Assembly: GCA_003220795.1 (NCBI GenBank)
Contig: QHTK01000045.1
Location: 124,001 to 188,000, forward strand
DNA from: Gemmatimonadota bacterium
Lineage (GTDB): Bacteria; Gemmatimonadota; Gemmatimonadetes; Gemmatimonadales; GWC2-71-9
Direction: 5' to 3'
Length of the DNA: 64,000 nt
A program made the translations under genes and the position numbers. Below the pieces are notes generated by a model. The model saw only the letters and a program-made list of their open reading frames with translations. It had not been told where the DNA came from and did not search any database. This document shows, in pieces, positions 1 to 8,383 of this stretch (position 1 is its first letter; each line of letters opens with the position of its first letter).

Positions 1-138
1 CCGGAGCAGCATCGGTACACCGTGGATGGGACGGAACTGCTTCGGCTCACCCGGTCCGGCGCGGACGCCGGCACCCGCGGCCACGATCACTACGCCGACG
101 TCAGGCGGCGAGGCGGTGGGCGAGCTCACCGATCCCAT
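1..138 (-). CDS. ispD: 2-C-methyl-D-erythritol 4-phosphate cytidylyltransferase, N-terminal fragment
   Basis: The gene leaves the window at base 1; only 46 residues are visible. They carry the nucleotide-binding start of IspD: a hydrophobic strand and glycine loop VVIVAAGAG, then GEPKQF and GVPML. The family makes CDP-methylerythritol from CTP and MEP in isoprenoid synthesis, in the cytoplasm. ATG at 138 lies 38 bases inside radA; a GTG at 90 would give a shorter protein with less overlap and cannot be excluded. It is the last visible gene of the operon that starts with yicC. The call rests on the N-terminal motif alone. Confidence 0.8.
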   Translation of the reverse strand, partial: MGSVSSPTASPPDVGVVIVAAGAGVRAGPGEPKQFRPIHGVPMLLR

Positions 139-1459
139 CCACCCCGACCACGTCGAGGTCGGCGACGCTGCCGCGCGAGCGCGCCGACAGGAAGACGCGC
201 CGGAATCCCTGGCGGGCCGCTTCTGCGAGGCGCCGCTCCACGCCCGCCACCGGCCGGACCTCCCCGCCCAGCCCTACCTCGCCCAGAAATAGCGCATCTG
301 CCGGCAACGCCCGGTCCCGCACGCTCGACAGCAGCGCGGCGGTCACGGCCAGGTCGCTGGACGGCTCGAGCAGCCGCACGCCGCCGGTCACGTTGACGAA
401 CACGTCCAACGCAGCGAACGGCACGCCGCCGCGGCGCTCGAGCACCGCGAGCAGGACGGCGAGCCGGCGGTGATCGAGTCCCGTCGCCACGCGCTGCGGC
501 GTGCCGAACCCGGTCTTCGCGGCGAGCGCCTGGATCTCGACCAGCATGGGCCGCGTCCCCTCCATCAACGCGGTGACGGCGGAGCCGGAGACGCCGGTCG
601 CCCGACCCGCGAGGAAGGTCGCGGCCGGGTCGGCCACCGGCTCGAGTCCCGCGCCGGTCATCTCGAACACGCCGATCTCGTCCACGGAGCCGAAGCGGTT
701 CTTCGCCGCCCGCAGGATGCGGTGATCGAGCGAGCTCTCCCCCTCGAAGTACAACACCGTGTCGACGATGTGCTCGAGCGTCTTGGGACCGGCGATGCCG
801 CCGCCCTTGGTGACGTGGCCCACCAGGAACACGGCGGGTCCCGCCTCCTTGGCGAACCGCATCAGCCGCGCGGCGCAGTCGCGCACCTGGCCCACGTTCC
901 CAGGCGCGCCTTCCAGGTCCTCGGTGTACGTCGTCTGGATCGAGTCGACGAACACGACTCGGCTGCCGAGCGCCTGCGCATGATGCAGCACCGCCTCGAG
1001 CCGCGTCTCACCCAGCACGTGCACTCGGCCGGCGTCGACCATGAGGCGGTCGGCGCGGAGCCGCACCTGGTCGGGTGACTCCTCGCCCGAAACGTACAGC
1101 GTGGCAATCCCGGCCTGCTCGAGCCGGGCGGCGCACTGCAGCAACAGGGTGGATTTGCCGATCCCGGGCTCGCCGCCCACAAGGGTGACCGATCCGGGGA
1201 CGATGCCCCCGCCGAGCACGTAGTCGAACTCGGTCATGCCGGTGCGCCAGCGCTCTGGGCGGACGGTTGGAAGGTTGGAAAGTTGGACGGGGGTGGCGTC
1301 CGTTTCTTGGGCCTTCCAACCTTTCGACATTCCAACCTTCCGCCCGACTACTTCTTCTACCAGCGTATTCCACGCCCCGCACGCCTCGCAGCGTCCGCCC
1401 CATTTCGGCTGTTCCGCGCCGCAGTCGGTGCAGCGGAACACCGAGCGGGCTTTACCCAC
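101..1459 (-). CDS. radA: DNA repair protein RadA
   Basis: A 452-residue protein of normal RadA length, acting in recombination-intermediate branch migration. An N-terminal C4 zinc finger (Cys10, 13, 24, 27) is followed by a RecA-like ATPase with Walker A GEPGIGKST near residue 96, the RadA-specific KNRFGS motif, and a C-terminal Lon-protease-like domain. It overlaps dnaB by 8 bases, so the two are co-translated. Oddly, the linker at about residues 39-67 is encoded by a palindromic GGAAGGTTGGAA repeat and reads as low-complexity peptide; it lies between the zinc finger and the ATPase and should be tolerated. Confidence 0.96.
   Translation of the reverse strand: MGKARSVFRCTDCGAEQPKWGGRCEACGAWNTLVEEVVGRKVGMSKGWKAQETDATPVQLSNLPTVRPERWRTGMTEFDYVLGGGIVPGSVTLVGGEPGIGKSTLLLQCAARLEQAGIATLYVSGEESPDQVRLRADRLMVDAGRVHVLGETRLEAVLHHAQALGSRVVFVDSIQTTYTEDLEGAPGNVGQVRDCAARLMRFAKEAGPAVFLVGHVTKGGGIAGPKTLEHIVDTVLYFEGESSLDHRILRAAKNRFGSVDEIGVFEMTGAGLEPVADPAATFLAGRATGVSGSAVTALMEGTRPMLVEIQALAAKTGFGTPQRVATGLDHRRLAVLLAVLERRGGVPFAALDVFVNVTGGVRLLEPSSDLAVTAALLSSVRDRALPADALFLGEVGLGGEVRPVAGVERRLAEAARQGFRRVFLSARSRGSVADLDVVGVDGIGELAHRLAA
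1265..1341. repeat. Inverted GGAAGGTTGGAA element inside radA
   Basis: GGAAGGTTGGAA at 1269-1280 recurs as its reverse complement at 1330-1341, 49 bases apart. Further partial copies (GGTTGGAAGG at 1265, CCTTCCAACC at 1312) sit in both arms. The composition is purine-rich on one arm and pyrimidine-rich on the other, unlike the surrounding codons. It is in frame with radA and adds residues to the linker after the zinc finger. This looks like an intergenic-type palindromic repeat that inserted without breaking the frame. Confidence 0.65.
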
Positions 1460-2864
1460 GACTGGCCTCGGTGGGTGCCTCGCGCGACGTGTAGTTGTCG
1501 AAGCGGGTGTACTCCTTCTTGAAGACCAGCTTCACGGTGCCGGTGGGGCCGTTGCGCTGCTTGCCCACGCTGAGCTCCGCCAGCCCCTCGATGCTCTCGT
1601 TGGTCTTGGGGTCCACCGGGCCGTCGTAGAACTCCTGCCGAAAGATGAAGCAGACGACGTCGGCGTCCTGCTCGATGGCGCCCGATTCGCGCAGGTCCGA
1701 CAGCTGAGGTCGCCGATGCTCGCCGCCGCGCTGCTCCGGCGCGCGGGACAGCTGCGACAGGGCGAGCACCGGCACGTCCAGCTCCTTCGCCAGCGCCTTG
1801 AGCGAGCGGGAAATGAACGAGATCTCCTGCTGGCGGCTCTCCGAGTCGGTGGGGCCCTGCATCATCTGCAGGTAGTCGACCACGACCATGCCGATGTCGT
1901 GCTCCGCCTTGAGCCGCCGCGCCTTGGAGCGCATCGCGAGGGGGGTGAGCATGGCGGAGTCGTCGATCCAAATCGGCGCCGTGCCGAGCAGGCCGGCCGC
2001 GCGGGCGAGCTTGGGGTAGTCGTCGTCGCGCAGCTGGCCGCGGCGCAGCCGTTGCGCGTCGACCAGGCCCTCTGAGCACAGCAGCCGCTGGACGAGCTGC
2101 TCCTTCGACATCTCGAGCGAAAAGATGGCCACCGGAACGTTGTGCTCGATCGCGGCGTGCTGCACCACGTTGAGCGCCAGCGCCGTTTTCCCCATCGACG
2201 GCCGCGCGGCGAGGATGATGAGATCCCCGCGCTGGAACCCGGCGGTGAGGCGGTCCAGGTCGGTGAAGCCGCTCGCCACGCCCGTGAGCGCTCCCTGCGT
2301 CGTGTGGAGCTGCTCGATCCGCTCCATCGTGGGCCAGATCAGCTCCTTCAGCCGGATGAACTCCTCGGCGCGCTTGAGCTGGGCCACCTGGAAGACGCGA
2401 TGCTCGGCGTTGTCGAGCAGCTCCGCCGAGGTCGTGCGCCCGTCGTACGCGTCCTGGATGATCGCGGTCGCCGCCTCGATCAGGCGGCGCAGCACCGCCT
2501 TGTCGCGGACGATCCGTGCGTGGTAGTCGATGTTCGCCGCGGTCGGCACGACATCGATCAGTGCGCCGATGTACTCCATCCCGCCGGCGCGATCCAGGTC
2601 CCCGCGGCGCACCAGCTCGTCGCGCAGGGTGACCGGGTCGATCACGTCGCCGCGCTCGGTCAGGGCGATCATGGAGCGGAACAACAGCCGATGGCCCTCG
2701 CGATAGAACGTCGTATCGTCGAGAACTTCGGCGGCCTTGAGGGCGGCATCCTGGTCGAGCAGCATGGCGCCGAGCACCGCCTGCTCCGCTTCGTTGCTCC
2801 AGGGAACTTGGCGGCCGGCGAACTCGCGCTCAGGCGAGGAGACGGCGGGCGATGCGGACGTCAT
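1452..2864 (-). CDS. dnaB: Replicative DNA helicase DnaB
   Basis: A 470-residue DnaB of standard length with no intein. The N-terminal helical domain begins at VPWSNEAEQAVLGAML, which mediates hexamer and primase contacts. The C-terminal RecA-like motor has Walker A ARPSMGKTAL, Walker B VVVDYLQMM and the LSQLSRAPE motif with an arginine finger region. It unwinds DNA ahead of the replisome. It overlaps the upstream uracil-DNA glycosylase gene by 35 bases and the downstream radA by 8, tying replication and repair genes in one transcript. Confidence 0.97.
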   Translation of the reverse strand: MTSASPAVSSPEREFAGRQVPWSNEAEQAVLGAMLLDQDAALKAAEVLDDTTFYREGHRLLFRSMIALTERGDVIDPVTLRDELVRRGDLDRAGGMEYIGALIDVVPTAANIDYHARIVRDKAVLRRLIEAATAIIQDAYDGRTTSAELLDNAEHRVFQVAQLKRAEEFIRLKELIWPTMERIEQLHTTQGALTGVASGFTDLDRLTAGFQRGDLIILAARPSMGKTALALNVVQHAAIEHNVPVAIFSLEMSKEQLVQRLLCSEGLVDAQRLRRGQLRDDDYPKLARAAGLLGTAPIWIDDSAMLTPLAMRSKARRLKAEHDIGMVVVDYLQMMQGPTDSESRQQEISFISRSLKALAKELDVPVLALSQLSRAPEQRGGEHRRPQLSDLRESGAIEQDADVVCFIFRQEFYDGPVDPKTNESIEGLAELSVGKQRNGPTGTVKLVFKKEYTRFDNYTSREAPTEASRG

Positions 2865-3588
2865 CCCAGGTCGGTTTCTTCCAATTGGGGTTCCGGAGCA
2901 GGGCGGCCGGATGGTACGTAACGATAACCGGGACGCCCCGAAACCGGTGGATCTGGTTGCGGAGCGCGCCCAGCGATTGCTTGGTATTGAGCAGCGTCTG
3001 CGCCGCGGTGCCGCCCATCGCCAGGATCACCTGCGGCTTCAGAACGTCGATCTGGCGGAACAGGTAGGGGACGCACGCCGCGATCTCGTCGTACTGCGGC
3101 ACGCGGTTCTCGGGCGGCCGGCACTTCACCACGTTGCAGATGAACACCTGCTCGCGCCGCAGCTCGATCGCGGCCAGGATCTTGGTGAGGAGCTCGCCGG
3201 CCGGTCCCACGAACGGCCGCCCCGTTGCGTCTTCCACCCGGCCGGGGCCTTCGCCCACCACCACGAGACGCGCGTCGCGCGGTCCCTCGCCCGGCACGGT
3301 GTGCCGGCGCCCTTCGCACAGCCGGCACTTGGTGCAGGCGGCCACCAGCGTGGCCACGGCGTCGAGCGAGGCCGCCTGGTGCAGCGGATCGGCGCTGAAC
3401 AGGTCGCCGCCGGGGGGGTCGTAGGAGAGGCCGGCAGGGGGAAGGTCGGACCCCTTGTGCGCGAGTCCAGTTTCGGATTTCCCCGGGCGCGAGCCCGGGG
3501 TGGGACCATCCGTCAAAATGATCGGGTCCCCCCCCAGCAGCCGCTGCTGTTCCAGGAATTCGCGCGCCAGTGCCCGCCCGTCGCTCAC
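2830..3588 (-). CDS. Uracil-DNA glycosylase, family 4 (Fe-S type)
   Basis: A 252-residue family 4 UDG, which removes uracil from DNA. CTKCRLC plus later cysteines (in ICNVVKC and AACVPY) fit the four ligands of a 4Fe-4S cluster. The active-site motif appears as GEGPGRVED, where GEAPG is commoner, followed by GRPFVGPAG. The second motif is the TYHPAALLRNP segment with its catalytic-site His. The first 80 residues are a Pro/Gly-rich extension without family similarity, encoded across a GC palindrome. It overlaps coaBC by 4 bases. Confidence 0.92.
   Translation of the reverse strand: MSDGRALAREFLEQQRLLGGDPIILTDGPTPGSRPGKSETGLAHKGSDLPPAGLSYDPPGGDLFSADPLHQAASLDAVATLVAACTKCRLCEGRRHTVPGEGPRDARLVVVGEGPGRVEDATGRPFVGPAGELLTKILAAIELRREQVFICNVVKCRPPENRVPQYDEIAACVPYLFRQIDVLKPQVILAMGGTAAQTLLNTKQSLGALRNQIHRFRGVPVIVTYHPAALLRNPNWKKPTWDDVRIARRLLA
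3481..3500. repeat. Perfect GC hairpin within the UDG gene
   Basis: CCCCGGGC and GCCCGGGG flank a GCGA tetraloop: an 8-bp perfect stem. It lies in the N-terminal linker coding region of the glycosylase gene, outside the catalytic domain. It may be a palindromic insertion like the one in radA, or chance in a GC-rich gene. Confidence 0.5.
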
Positions 3589-4778
3589 GTCAGAGCCTGT
3601 TCCACCGCGTCGAGGATCTTTTCCGCCACGTCGCGCTTGGTGAGGAGCGGGAGCTCGATCGGCTCCCCGCCCTTCCCGATGATCGTCACGCGATTCGTGG
3701 CAACTTCGAACCCCGCGCCGGGCTCGAGCGCGTCGTTCAAGATGACGAAATCCAGGGCTTTATCTTGCAGTTTCTTCCGCGCCCGCGCAACGCCGTCGCC
3801 TCCCGCCTCGAGGGCGAAGCCCACCACGACGCAGGGCCGCGGCCGCTCCAGCGTCGCGAGGATGTCGGGCGTCGGTTCGAGCTCGAGCGTGAGCGTGCCG
3901 CTGCCGCGCGACCGCTTGGTCGGGGAGGCGGTCGTGGGGCGGTAGTCAGCGGGCGCGGCCGCCATGATGAGGACGTCCGCCTGCTTCACCAGCGCCCCCA
4001 CTGCGCGTTGCATCTCGGCGGTGGTTTCGACGCGGTGCGTCGTGACGCCGAGCGGTAGCGGCAGCTCCGTGGGCCCGGCCACGAGCACCACGTCGGCGCC
4101 GCGCGCATACGCCGCCGCGGCGAGGGCATAACCCATCCGGCCGCTGGATGGGTTGGTGATGACGCGCACCGGATCGAGATGCTCTCGCGTCGGCCCGGCC
4201 GTGACCACGACGGTTTTCCCCGTGAGACGGCCCCCGGTCACGAGCAACCGGGCCGCCGCAGCTTGGATGGCTTCCGGCTCGCTCATGCGCCCCGGGCGAT
4301 CGCTCGGGCCCTCGGCGAGCGCTCCGGTGTCCGGGCCGATGAAGTGCCAGCCGCGCGCCGCCAGGGTCTTCAGGTTGGCGAGCGTCGCTGGGTGCGCGTA
4401 CATCGCGTCGTTCATGGCGGGCGCGGCGAGCACGGGGCCGCGCCGCGCCAGCAACAGCGCCGTCAGCAGGTCGTCCGCCATTCCCAGCGCGGCGCGGGCG
4501 AGCAGGTGCGCGGTCGCCGGGGCGAGGATCGCGAGGTCGGGCTGCTTGGCGAGCCCGATGTGCGCGAGCGCCCGGTCCCGCTCCCACAAGGAGGTCAGGA
4601 CCGGGCGCCCGGTGAGCGTCTCGAAGGTGACCGGCCGCACGAACTCGGCGGCGGACGCCGTCAGCACCACGTCCACCACCGCCCCGTCCTCGGTCAGCCG
4701 CCGGGCGAGCGTGCAGCTCTTGTAGCACGCGATCCCGCCCGACACGCCGAGGACGACGTGCCGGCCGGCGAACGGCAT
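3585..4778 (-). CDS. coaBC: Bifunctional phosphopantothenoylcysteine decarboxylase / phosphopantothenate-cysteine ligase
   Basis: A 397-residue two-domain enzyme making 4'-phosphopantetheine for coenzyme A. The CoaC flavin domain shows GVSGGIACYK, the catalytic His in LAHIGLAK and the substrate motif PAMNDAMY. The CoaB domain has TAGPTREHLDPVRVITNPSSG. Unusually, the CoaC substrate flap reads GALAEGPSDRPGRM: the family normally has A-C-G there, and the cysteine that reduces the enethiol intermediate is replaced by Glu. The protein is otherwise complete. It overlaps rpoZ by one base. Confidence 0.94.
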   Translation of the reverse strand: MPFAGRHVVLGVSGGIACYKSCTLARRLTEDGAVVDVVLTASAAEFVRPVTFETLTGRPVLTSLWERDRALAHIGLAKQPDLAILAPATAHLLARAALGMADDLLTALLLARRGPVLAAPAMNDAMYAHPATLANLKTLAARGWHFIGPDTGALAEGPSDRPGRMSEPEAIQAAAARLLVTGGRLTGKTVVVTAGPTREHLDPVRVITNPSSGRMGYALAAAAYARGADVVLVAGPTELPLPLGVTTHRVETTAEMQRAVGALVKQADVLIMAAAPADYRPTTASPTKRSRGSGTLTLELEPTPDILATLERPRPCVVVGFALEAGGDGVARARKKLQDKALDFVILNDALEPGAGFEVATNRVTIIGKGGEPIELPLLTKRDVAEKILDAVEQALT

Positions 4779-4990
4779 CAGCTCTCTTGCCGCCGCCGCC
4801 GGACCAGCCGGTACTTGAGCCGCGCCCGCACCAGCTCGTCCAGGGCGCGCGTGGTGAGCTTCTGCTCCAGGTCGACCGACCGGTCGCGCGGGAACTCGTT
4901 CACGAAGCGCGCGAACTTGGCGGCGACCAGCACGCCCAAGTACTTGTTCTGGGTTTGCGTGGCGACTTCGCTGGGGGTCACAATGCGCAT
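4778..4990 (-). CDS. rpoZ: RNA polymerase omega subunit
   Basis: A 70-residue protein starting MRIVTPSEVATQTQNKY. It keeps the omega pattern of an N-terminal helix with KY and AAKFAR, followed by TTRALDELVRARLKYR, and assists assembly of the beta-prime subunit. The ATG at 4990 is preceded by AAGGAG at good spacing, and shares one base with the gmk stop (TGATG). The longer frame upstream is gmk in another frame. The position beside gmk is conserved in many bacteria, which supports the call despite the short length. Confidence 0.9.
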   Translation of the reverse strand: MRIVTPSEVATQTQNKYLGVLVAAKFARFVNEFPRDRSVDLEQKLTTRALDELVRARLKYRLVRRRRQES

Positions 4991-5676
4991 CACGTGCTCC
5001 TTCTGGCAGATGGTCTCAGTTGCCCGGCTTCCTGCTCCAGCTCTCGCACGAAGTCTGCGAGCCGTGCGGCCATGTCCGGGACGGGCCGCCCCGCTTCGCG
5101 CGCGTCCGCCCACTCGATGACCCGGTTCACGGCCGTGTCCAGGTCGTCGTTCACGAGAATGTGGTCGAACACGCGGCGTACCGGAACATCCGCCCGCGCC
5201 GTCTCGACCTCTCGCACCGCGATCGCCAGCCGTTCGCGCAGCTCCTGCTCCGACTCGGTGCGCCGCTTGCGGAGCCGCTCGATCAAGACGCGCGGCGACG
5301 GCGGGATGACGAAGATGCTCACCGACGCCGGGCGCGGGTACACCGTGCGCACCTGCTGCGCACCCTTCACTTCGATGTCCAGTACGACGTGCTTACCGCC
5401 GGCCAGAACCCGCGCCACCTCCGCCTGCAGCGTGCCGTACAGCTCTCCCGCGTACTCGGCCCACTCCAGAAAGTCCCCTGCCCGCACGCGGCGCTGGAAC
5501 TCCTCGCGCGTGAGGAAATAATAGTCTTCCCCGTCGCGCTCTCCGGTACGCGGCTTCCGCGTCGTCGCGGACACCGAGTACCCGAAGATCGTCGGGAGGC
5601 GGCGGCGCAGCTCGTTGGCGATGGTCGTTTTGCCGCCGCCCGAAGGGGCGGCGAGCACCACGACCCGCGGCGTCAC
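4990..5676 (-). CDS. gmk: Guanylate kinase
   Basis: A 228-residue kinase phosphorylating GMP to GDP. The P-loop is APSGGGKTT at the N-terminus, followed by the GMP-binding SVSATTRKPR and GEDYYFLT segments and the lid region RLRKRRTES. The start is GTG at 5676, which overlaps the yicC stop in a GTGA tetranucleotide; an upstream extension would be out of family and lies within yicC. A 30-residue C-terminal tail goes slightly beyond E. coli Gmk. It is co-transcribed with yicC and rpoZ. Confidence 0.95.
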   Translation of the reverse strand: MTPRVVVLAAPSGGGKTTIANELRRRLPTIFGYSVSATTRKPRTGERDGEDYYFLTREEFQRRVRAGDFLEWAEYAGELYGTLQAEVARVLAGGKHVVLDIEVKGAQQVRTVYPRPASVSIFVIPPSPRVLIERLRKRRTESEQELRERLAIAVREVETARADVPVRRVFDHILVNDDLDTAVNRVIEWADAREAGRPVPDMAARLADFVRELEQEAGQLRPSARRST

Positions 5677-6548
5677 TCCAGGTTCTCGAGCTGCTCTCGA
5701 AACTTCTCGAGCTCGCCTTTCATCGCGATCACCGTCTGGGTCATGGTCGCGTCGTTGGCCTTGGACCCGAGGGTGTTCACCTCGCGCAGCAGCTCCTGCG
5801 CGAGGAAACCGAGCTGCTTGCCGACCGCCCCTTCCCCGCCGAGCGCCTCTCGGCACGCGGCGAGATGGGTACGCAAGCGGACCAGTTCCTCGGTGATGTC
5901 CACCCGATCCGCCAGTAGCGCGATTTCCACCGCGAGCCGCTGCTCGTCCACCGGCACGCCGGCCGCGAGCTCCGCCACCGCCTGCTTGAGGCGGGCCAGC
6001 TCGGCCGCGAGCCGCGCCGGTGCCCGCTGCGCGACCGCGGCCGCGCCCGCCTCCAGGGCCGCGAGCCGCGCGGTCAGGTCCGTCGCCAGGGCCCGCCCCT
6101 CGCGCGCCCGCATCGCGAGGACCTCCTGCGCCGCCTGGGCCACGATCGGCTCCACCTCGCTCCACGCCGCCGCGACGGCGCCGTCGGTGTGGGTGCTCAG
6201 CACGTCCGGCTGCCGGGCCACGAACCCGAGGTCGATCTCGCCCTTGAGCTTGAGCTTCTTCTTGAGCTCATGCGCCGCCGCCACCACCTGGCGGGCCCGC
6301 GCGAGGTCCACGGCTACGGCACCATCGGTGGGCGGTGGCTCGACCCACCGGGCCGTCACCACGACGTGGCCGCGCTCCAGCAGCTGGCGCAGCCGCTCGC
6401 GGAGCTGGCCCTCGACGCCGCCGAGCTCGAACACCAGCTTGAGCTGGGGATTGTAATAGCGATGGTTCACGGTGCGGATCTCGACCCGCAGCCGCCCGCC
6501 GAGCACCGTCCCGTCGGCCGAGCCGAATCCCGTCATGCTTCGCGGCAC
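5673..6548 (-). CDS. yicC: YicC family endoribonuclease-like protein
   Basis: A 291-residue protein with the YicC N-terminal signature SMTGFG and VEIRTVNHRY. Its C-terminal DUF1732 domain contains GKQLGFLAQELLREVNTLGSKAN. Members are RNA-binding endoribonucleases implicated in small-RNA and stationary-phase control. The start is GTG at 6548, four codons before the conserved SMTG; the internal ATG at 6536 is an alternative. The -10 box ends 9 bases upstream, so the mRNA is probably leaderless or nearly so. It is the first gene of the housekeeping operon. Confidence 0.93.
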   Translation of the reverse strand: MPRSMTGFGSADGTVLGGRLRVEIRTVNHRYYNPQLKLVFELGGVEGQLRERLRQLLERGHVVVTARWVEPPPTDGAVAVDLARARQVVAAAHELKKKLKLKGEIDLGFVARQPDVLSTHTDGAVAAAWSEVEPIVAQAAQEVLAMRAREGRALATDLTARLAALEAGAAAVAQRAPARLAAELARLKQAVAELAAGVPVDEQRLAVEIALLADRVDITEELVRLRTHLAACREALGGEGAVGKQLGFLAQELLREVNTLGSKANDATMTQTVIAMKGELEKFREQLENLE

Positions 6549-6567
6549 AGACTATAAGCATAGTCTG
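6548..6567. repeat. Palindrome over the yicC -10 region
   Basis: CAGACTAT and ATAGTCTG form a perfect 8-bp inverted repeat around a 4-base centre. It covers the -10 box and the predicted start of transcription. A repressor site or a 5'-end hairpin is possible; no protein is assigned. Confidence 0.5.
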
Positions 6568-6585
6568 GAAAACAACTTACGTCAA
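6557..6585 (-). promoter_or_regulatory. Sigma70-type promoter of the yicC-to-ispD operon
   Basis: Reading the minus strand, TTGACG (6585-6580), a 17-base spacer and TATGCT (6562-6557) form a near-consensus promoter. The expected start is about 6550, immediately before the GTG of yicC at 6548, and no Shine-Dalgarno sequence fits in between. An 8-bp perfect stem (CAGACTAT/ATAGTCTG, 6548-6567) overlaps the -10 and could be an operator. The -35 context GTTGACGTAAGT is repeated in the promoter at 37133. Confidence 0.75.
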
Positions 6586-6595
6586 CTCGCGCCGC

Positions 6596-8383
6596 TCAGT
6601 TCGTGAACAACCAGCGCACGCCGTAGAACTGGTAGCGGCGCGGATAGTCGAGACCGGGCACGTAGCTCCCCCGCATGCCGTTCATGTTGCGCTGGATCCA
6701 GAAGATGGTGACGCCCGCGATCCGCACCTCGACGTTGGCTTCCATGAACGTGGCCCCAGAAAGCGCCAGCACGTTCCCGCTGGTGTCGAGGCCTGCGGTC
6801 CCGCGGCTCCACGACTCCATCGCGATCTCGCCGCGGAGCGCGAAGATCCCGCTCTTGTAGACGCGCCAGAACTTGGAGTAGAAGGTGGCGGAGACGCGGG
6901 CGTGATACGGCGGCTCGAAGTCGTTGCCGCCCGCCACGTAGGGATCGAAATACCAGCCGGCCAGGTGGAGTCCGGGGAGGGGCTCGAGCGCGGCATGCAC
7001 GGTGAGATACCGGGTCGCCTGGGTCGGGCCGAGACCGCCCAGCGGTCGGAGGCCCGTGGGACGTCCGAGCGGCACGAAGGAGTCGCGCCGCGCCAGGCCG
7101 ACCTCGACCGAGACGCGGTGCCGGTCCCAACGGAGGGCGCCTGAGACGTCCGTCGTTCGCTGCGCGGTGTCGGACGCGAGCGCGGGGGCCTCGAGGTCGT
7201 TCGCCCACGCGATGTCGCCGCGCGCAGTCAACCCGAGCGGCAACGCGAGGCCGGCTGCGAGATGGAGCCGCTCGCCGCTCCGCGAGTTCCCGTAGCGCGC
7301 GCGCCGCGCGTCGGCGGCGAGCGTGAGCGGCCGCAGCGGGATCCATGCGGCGGACCCTTCGACCTGCCACGGCCGATCCTCGTCCTGAGACCGGAACGTC
7401 ACCCGGACGTGCCCGTGCCCCCAGCTCGAGCCCAGCGCTAGTGCGCCTTGGGACAGCGAGCGCCCGAGCGCCGCCGTGTCGGCGGACACGGTCGTCGTGA
7501 CGAAGGCGAGGTCGACGCGCGGTCCCAGGCCGTCCTCGCGCGCTGCGGCGAACAATCGAAAGATCCCGTCGCGGCGCTTGTATTCGAAGTGATCGACGAG
7601 GCCCGCTGGGTCCGAGGGGCTGCGTTTCCAGGCCGAGCTCGCGATCTGATAGGACACGCCGACTCGCGGCGTCGGGAGGTACTCGGCGTTGAGCCACAGG
7701 TCCACGCTGTTGAAGGCGGTGCTCGAGCTGCCGCCCACGCCGTCGTTGTTGTTGTAGTCGGCGACGAGCGACAGGCCGAGCCCCGAGCGCCAGCGCCGCT
7801 CGTACGACCCGCGATAATTTGCCGTCCTCGCCTGCCCCGTGGCGATCCGCACCTGCGAGGCCGTTGCGGTCGACTGCTGTCGCGCGGTGACGAGATAGAC
7901 GCGCAGTGTAGCCGGAAGGACCAGGACGTCGACGCGCTCGAGCGGCGCCAACGAGATCCTCCCGAGATCGAGGTAGACCGAGTCGCGCCCGAGCGGCAGG
8001 TAGGGGACACCGTCCCAGTACACCTCGACGCCGGCGGGGCCGCGCCCGCCGTACAGCACGATTTCCGCCTGTCCGTAGATCCCGCCCCGCGCGACGTACA
8101 CCCCGGGGACGTGGCCGAGCAGATCGGCGAGGGTCTGCGCGTTCGATAACGCGAACGAGTCGGCGGAAAAGGAGTAGCGCGTGCCGCGCGGCGTCGGCCC
8201 CTCGGGGCGCGCCGCCGCGAACGCGGGGAGGTAGGCGGGAGTGGTGTCGGGTCGGGCGATCGAGTCGCGCCGCGCGGTCGTGTCGCGCCGCGCCGTCGTA
8301 TCGCGCGCCGTCGTGTCAACCTGGGCGGCGACGCCTCCTGCGAGCGCGAGCAGCGCGGCCGCGCCGAGGAGCCCGCGGGTCAC
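6596..8383 (-). CDS. TonB-receptor-plug-like outer membrane protein
   Basis: A 595-residue exported protein with signal peptide [20 protein letters not shown]. Next comes a low-complexity stretch repeating DTTARR (about residues 23-45). A plug-like domain follows (TLADLLGHVPGVYV, LYGGRGPAGVEVYWDGVPYL, PLERVDVLVLP). The rest is rich in alternating aromatic/polar strands, as in a beta barrel. No TonB box was recognised. It overlaps pepA by 4 bases. The substrate is unknown. The DTTARR repeat is encoded by imperfect 15-18-base DNA repeats at about 8243-8319 and may vary in copy number. Confidence 0.7.
   Translation of the reverse strand: MTRGLLGAAALLALAGGVAAQVDTTARDTTARRDTTARRDSIARPDTTPAYLPAFAAARPEGPTPRGTRYSFSADSFALSNAQTLADLLGHVPGVYVARGGIYGQAEIVLYGGRGPAGVEVYWDGVPYLPLGRDSVYLDLGRISLAPLERVDVLVLPATLRVYLVTARQQSTATASQVRIATGQARTANYRGSYERRWRSGLGLSLVADYNNNDGVGGSSSTAFNSVDLWLNAEYLPTPRVGVSYQIASSAWKRSPSDPAGLVDHFEYKRRDGIFRLFAAAREDGLGPRVDLAFVTTTVSADTAALGRSLSQGALALGSSWGHGHVRVTFRSQDEDRPWQVEGSAAWIPLRPLTLAADARRARYGNSRSGERLHLAAGLALPLGLTARGDIAWANDLEAPALASDTAQRTTDVSGALRWDRHRVSVEVGLARRDSFVPLGRPTGLRPLGGLGPTQATRYLTVHAALEPLPGLHLAGWYFDPYVAGGNDFEPPYHARVSATFYSKFWRVYKSGIFALRGEIAMESWSRGTAGLDTSGNVLALSGATFMEANVEVRIAGVTIFWIQRNMNGMRGSYVPGLDYPRRYQFYGVRWLFTN

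Noticed and set aside
1452-2864. Intein or split in dnaB
   Set aside because: Length (470 residues) and all motifs are continuous; no splicing blocks.
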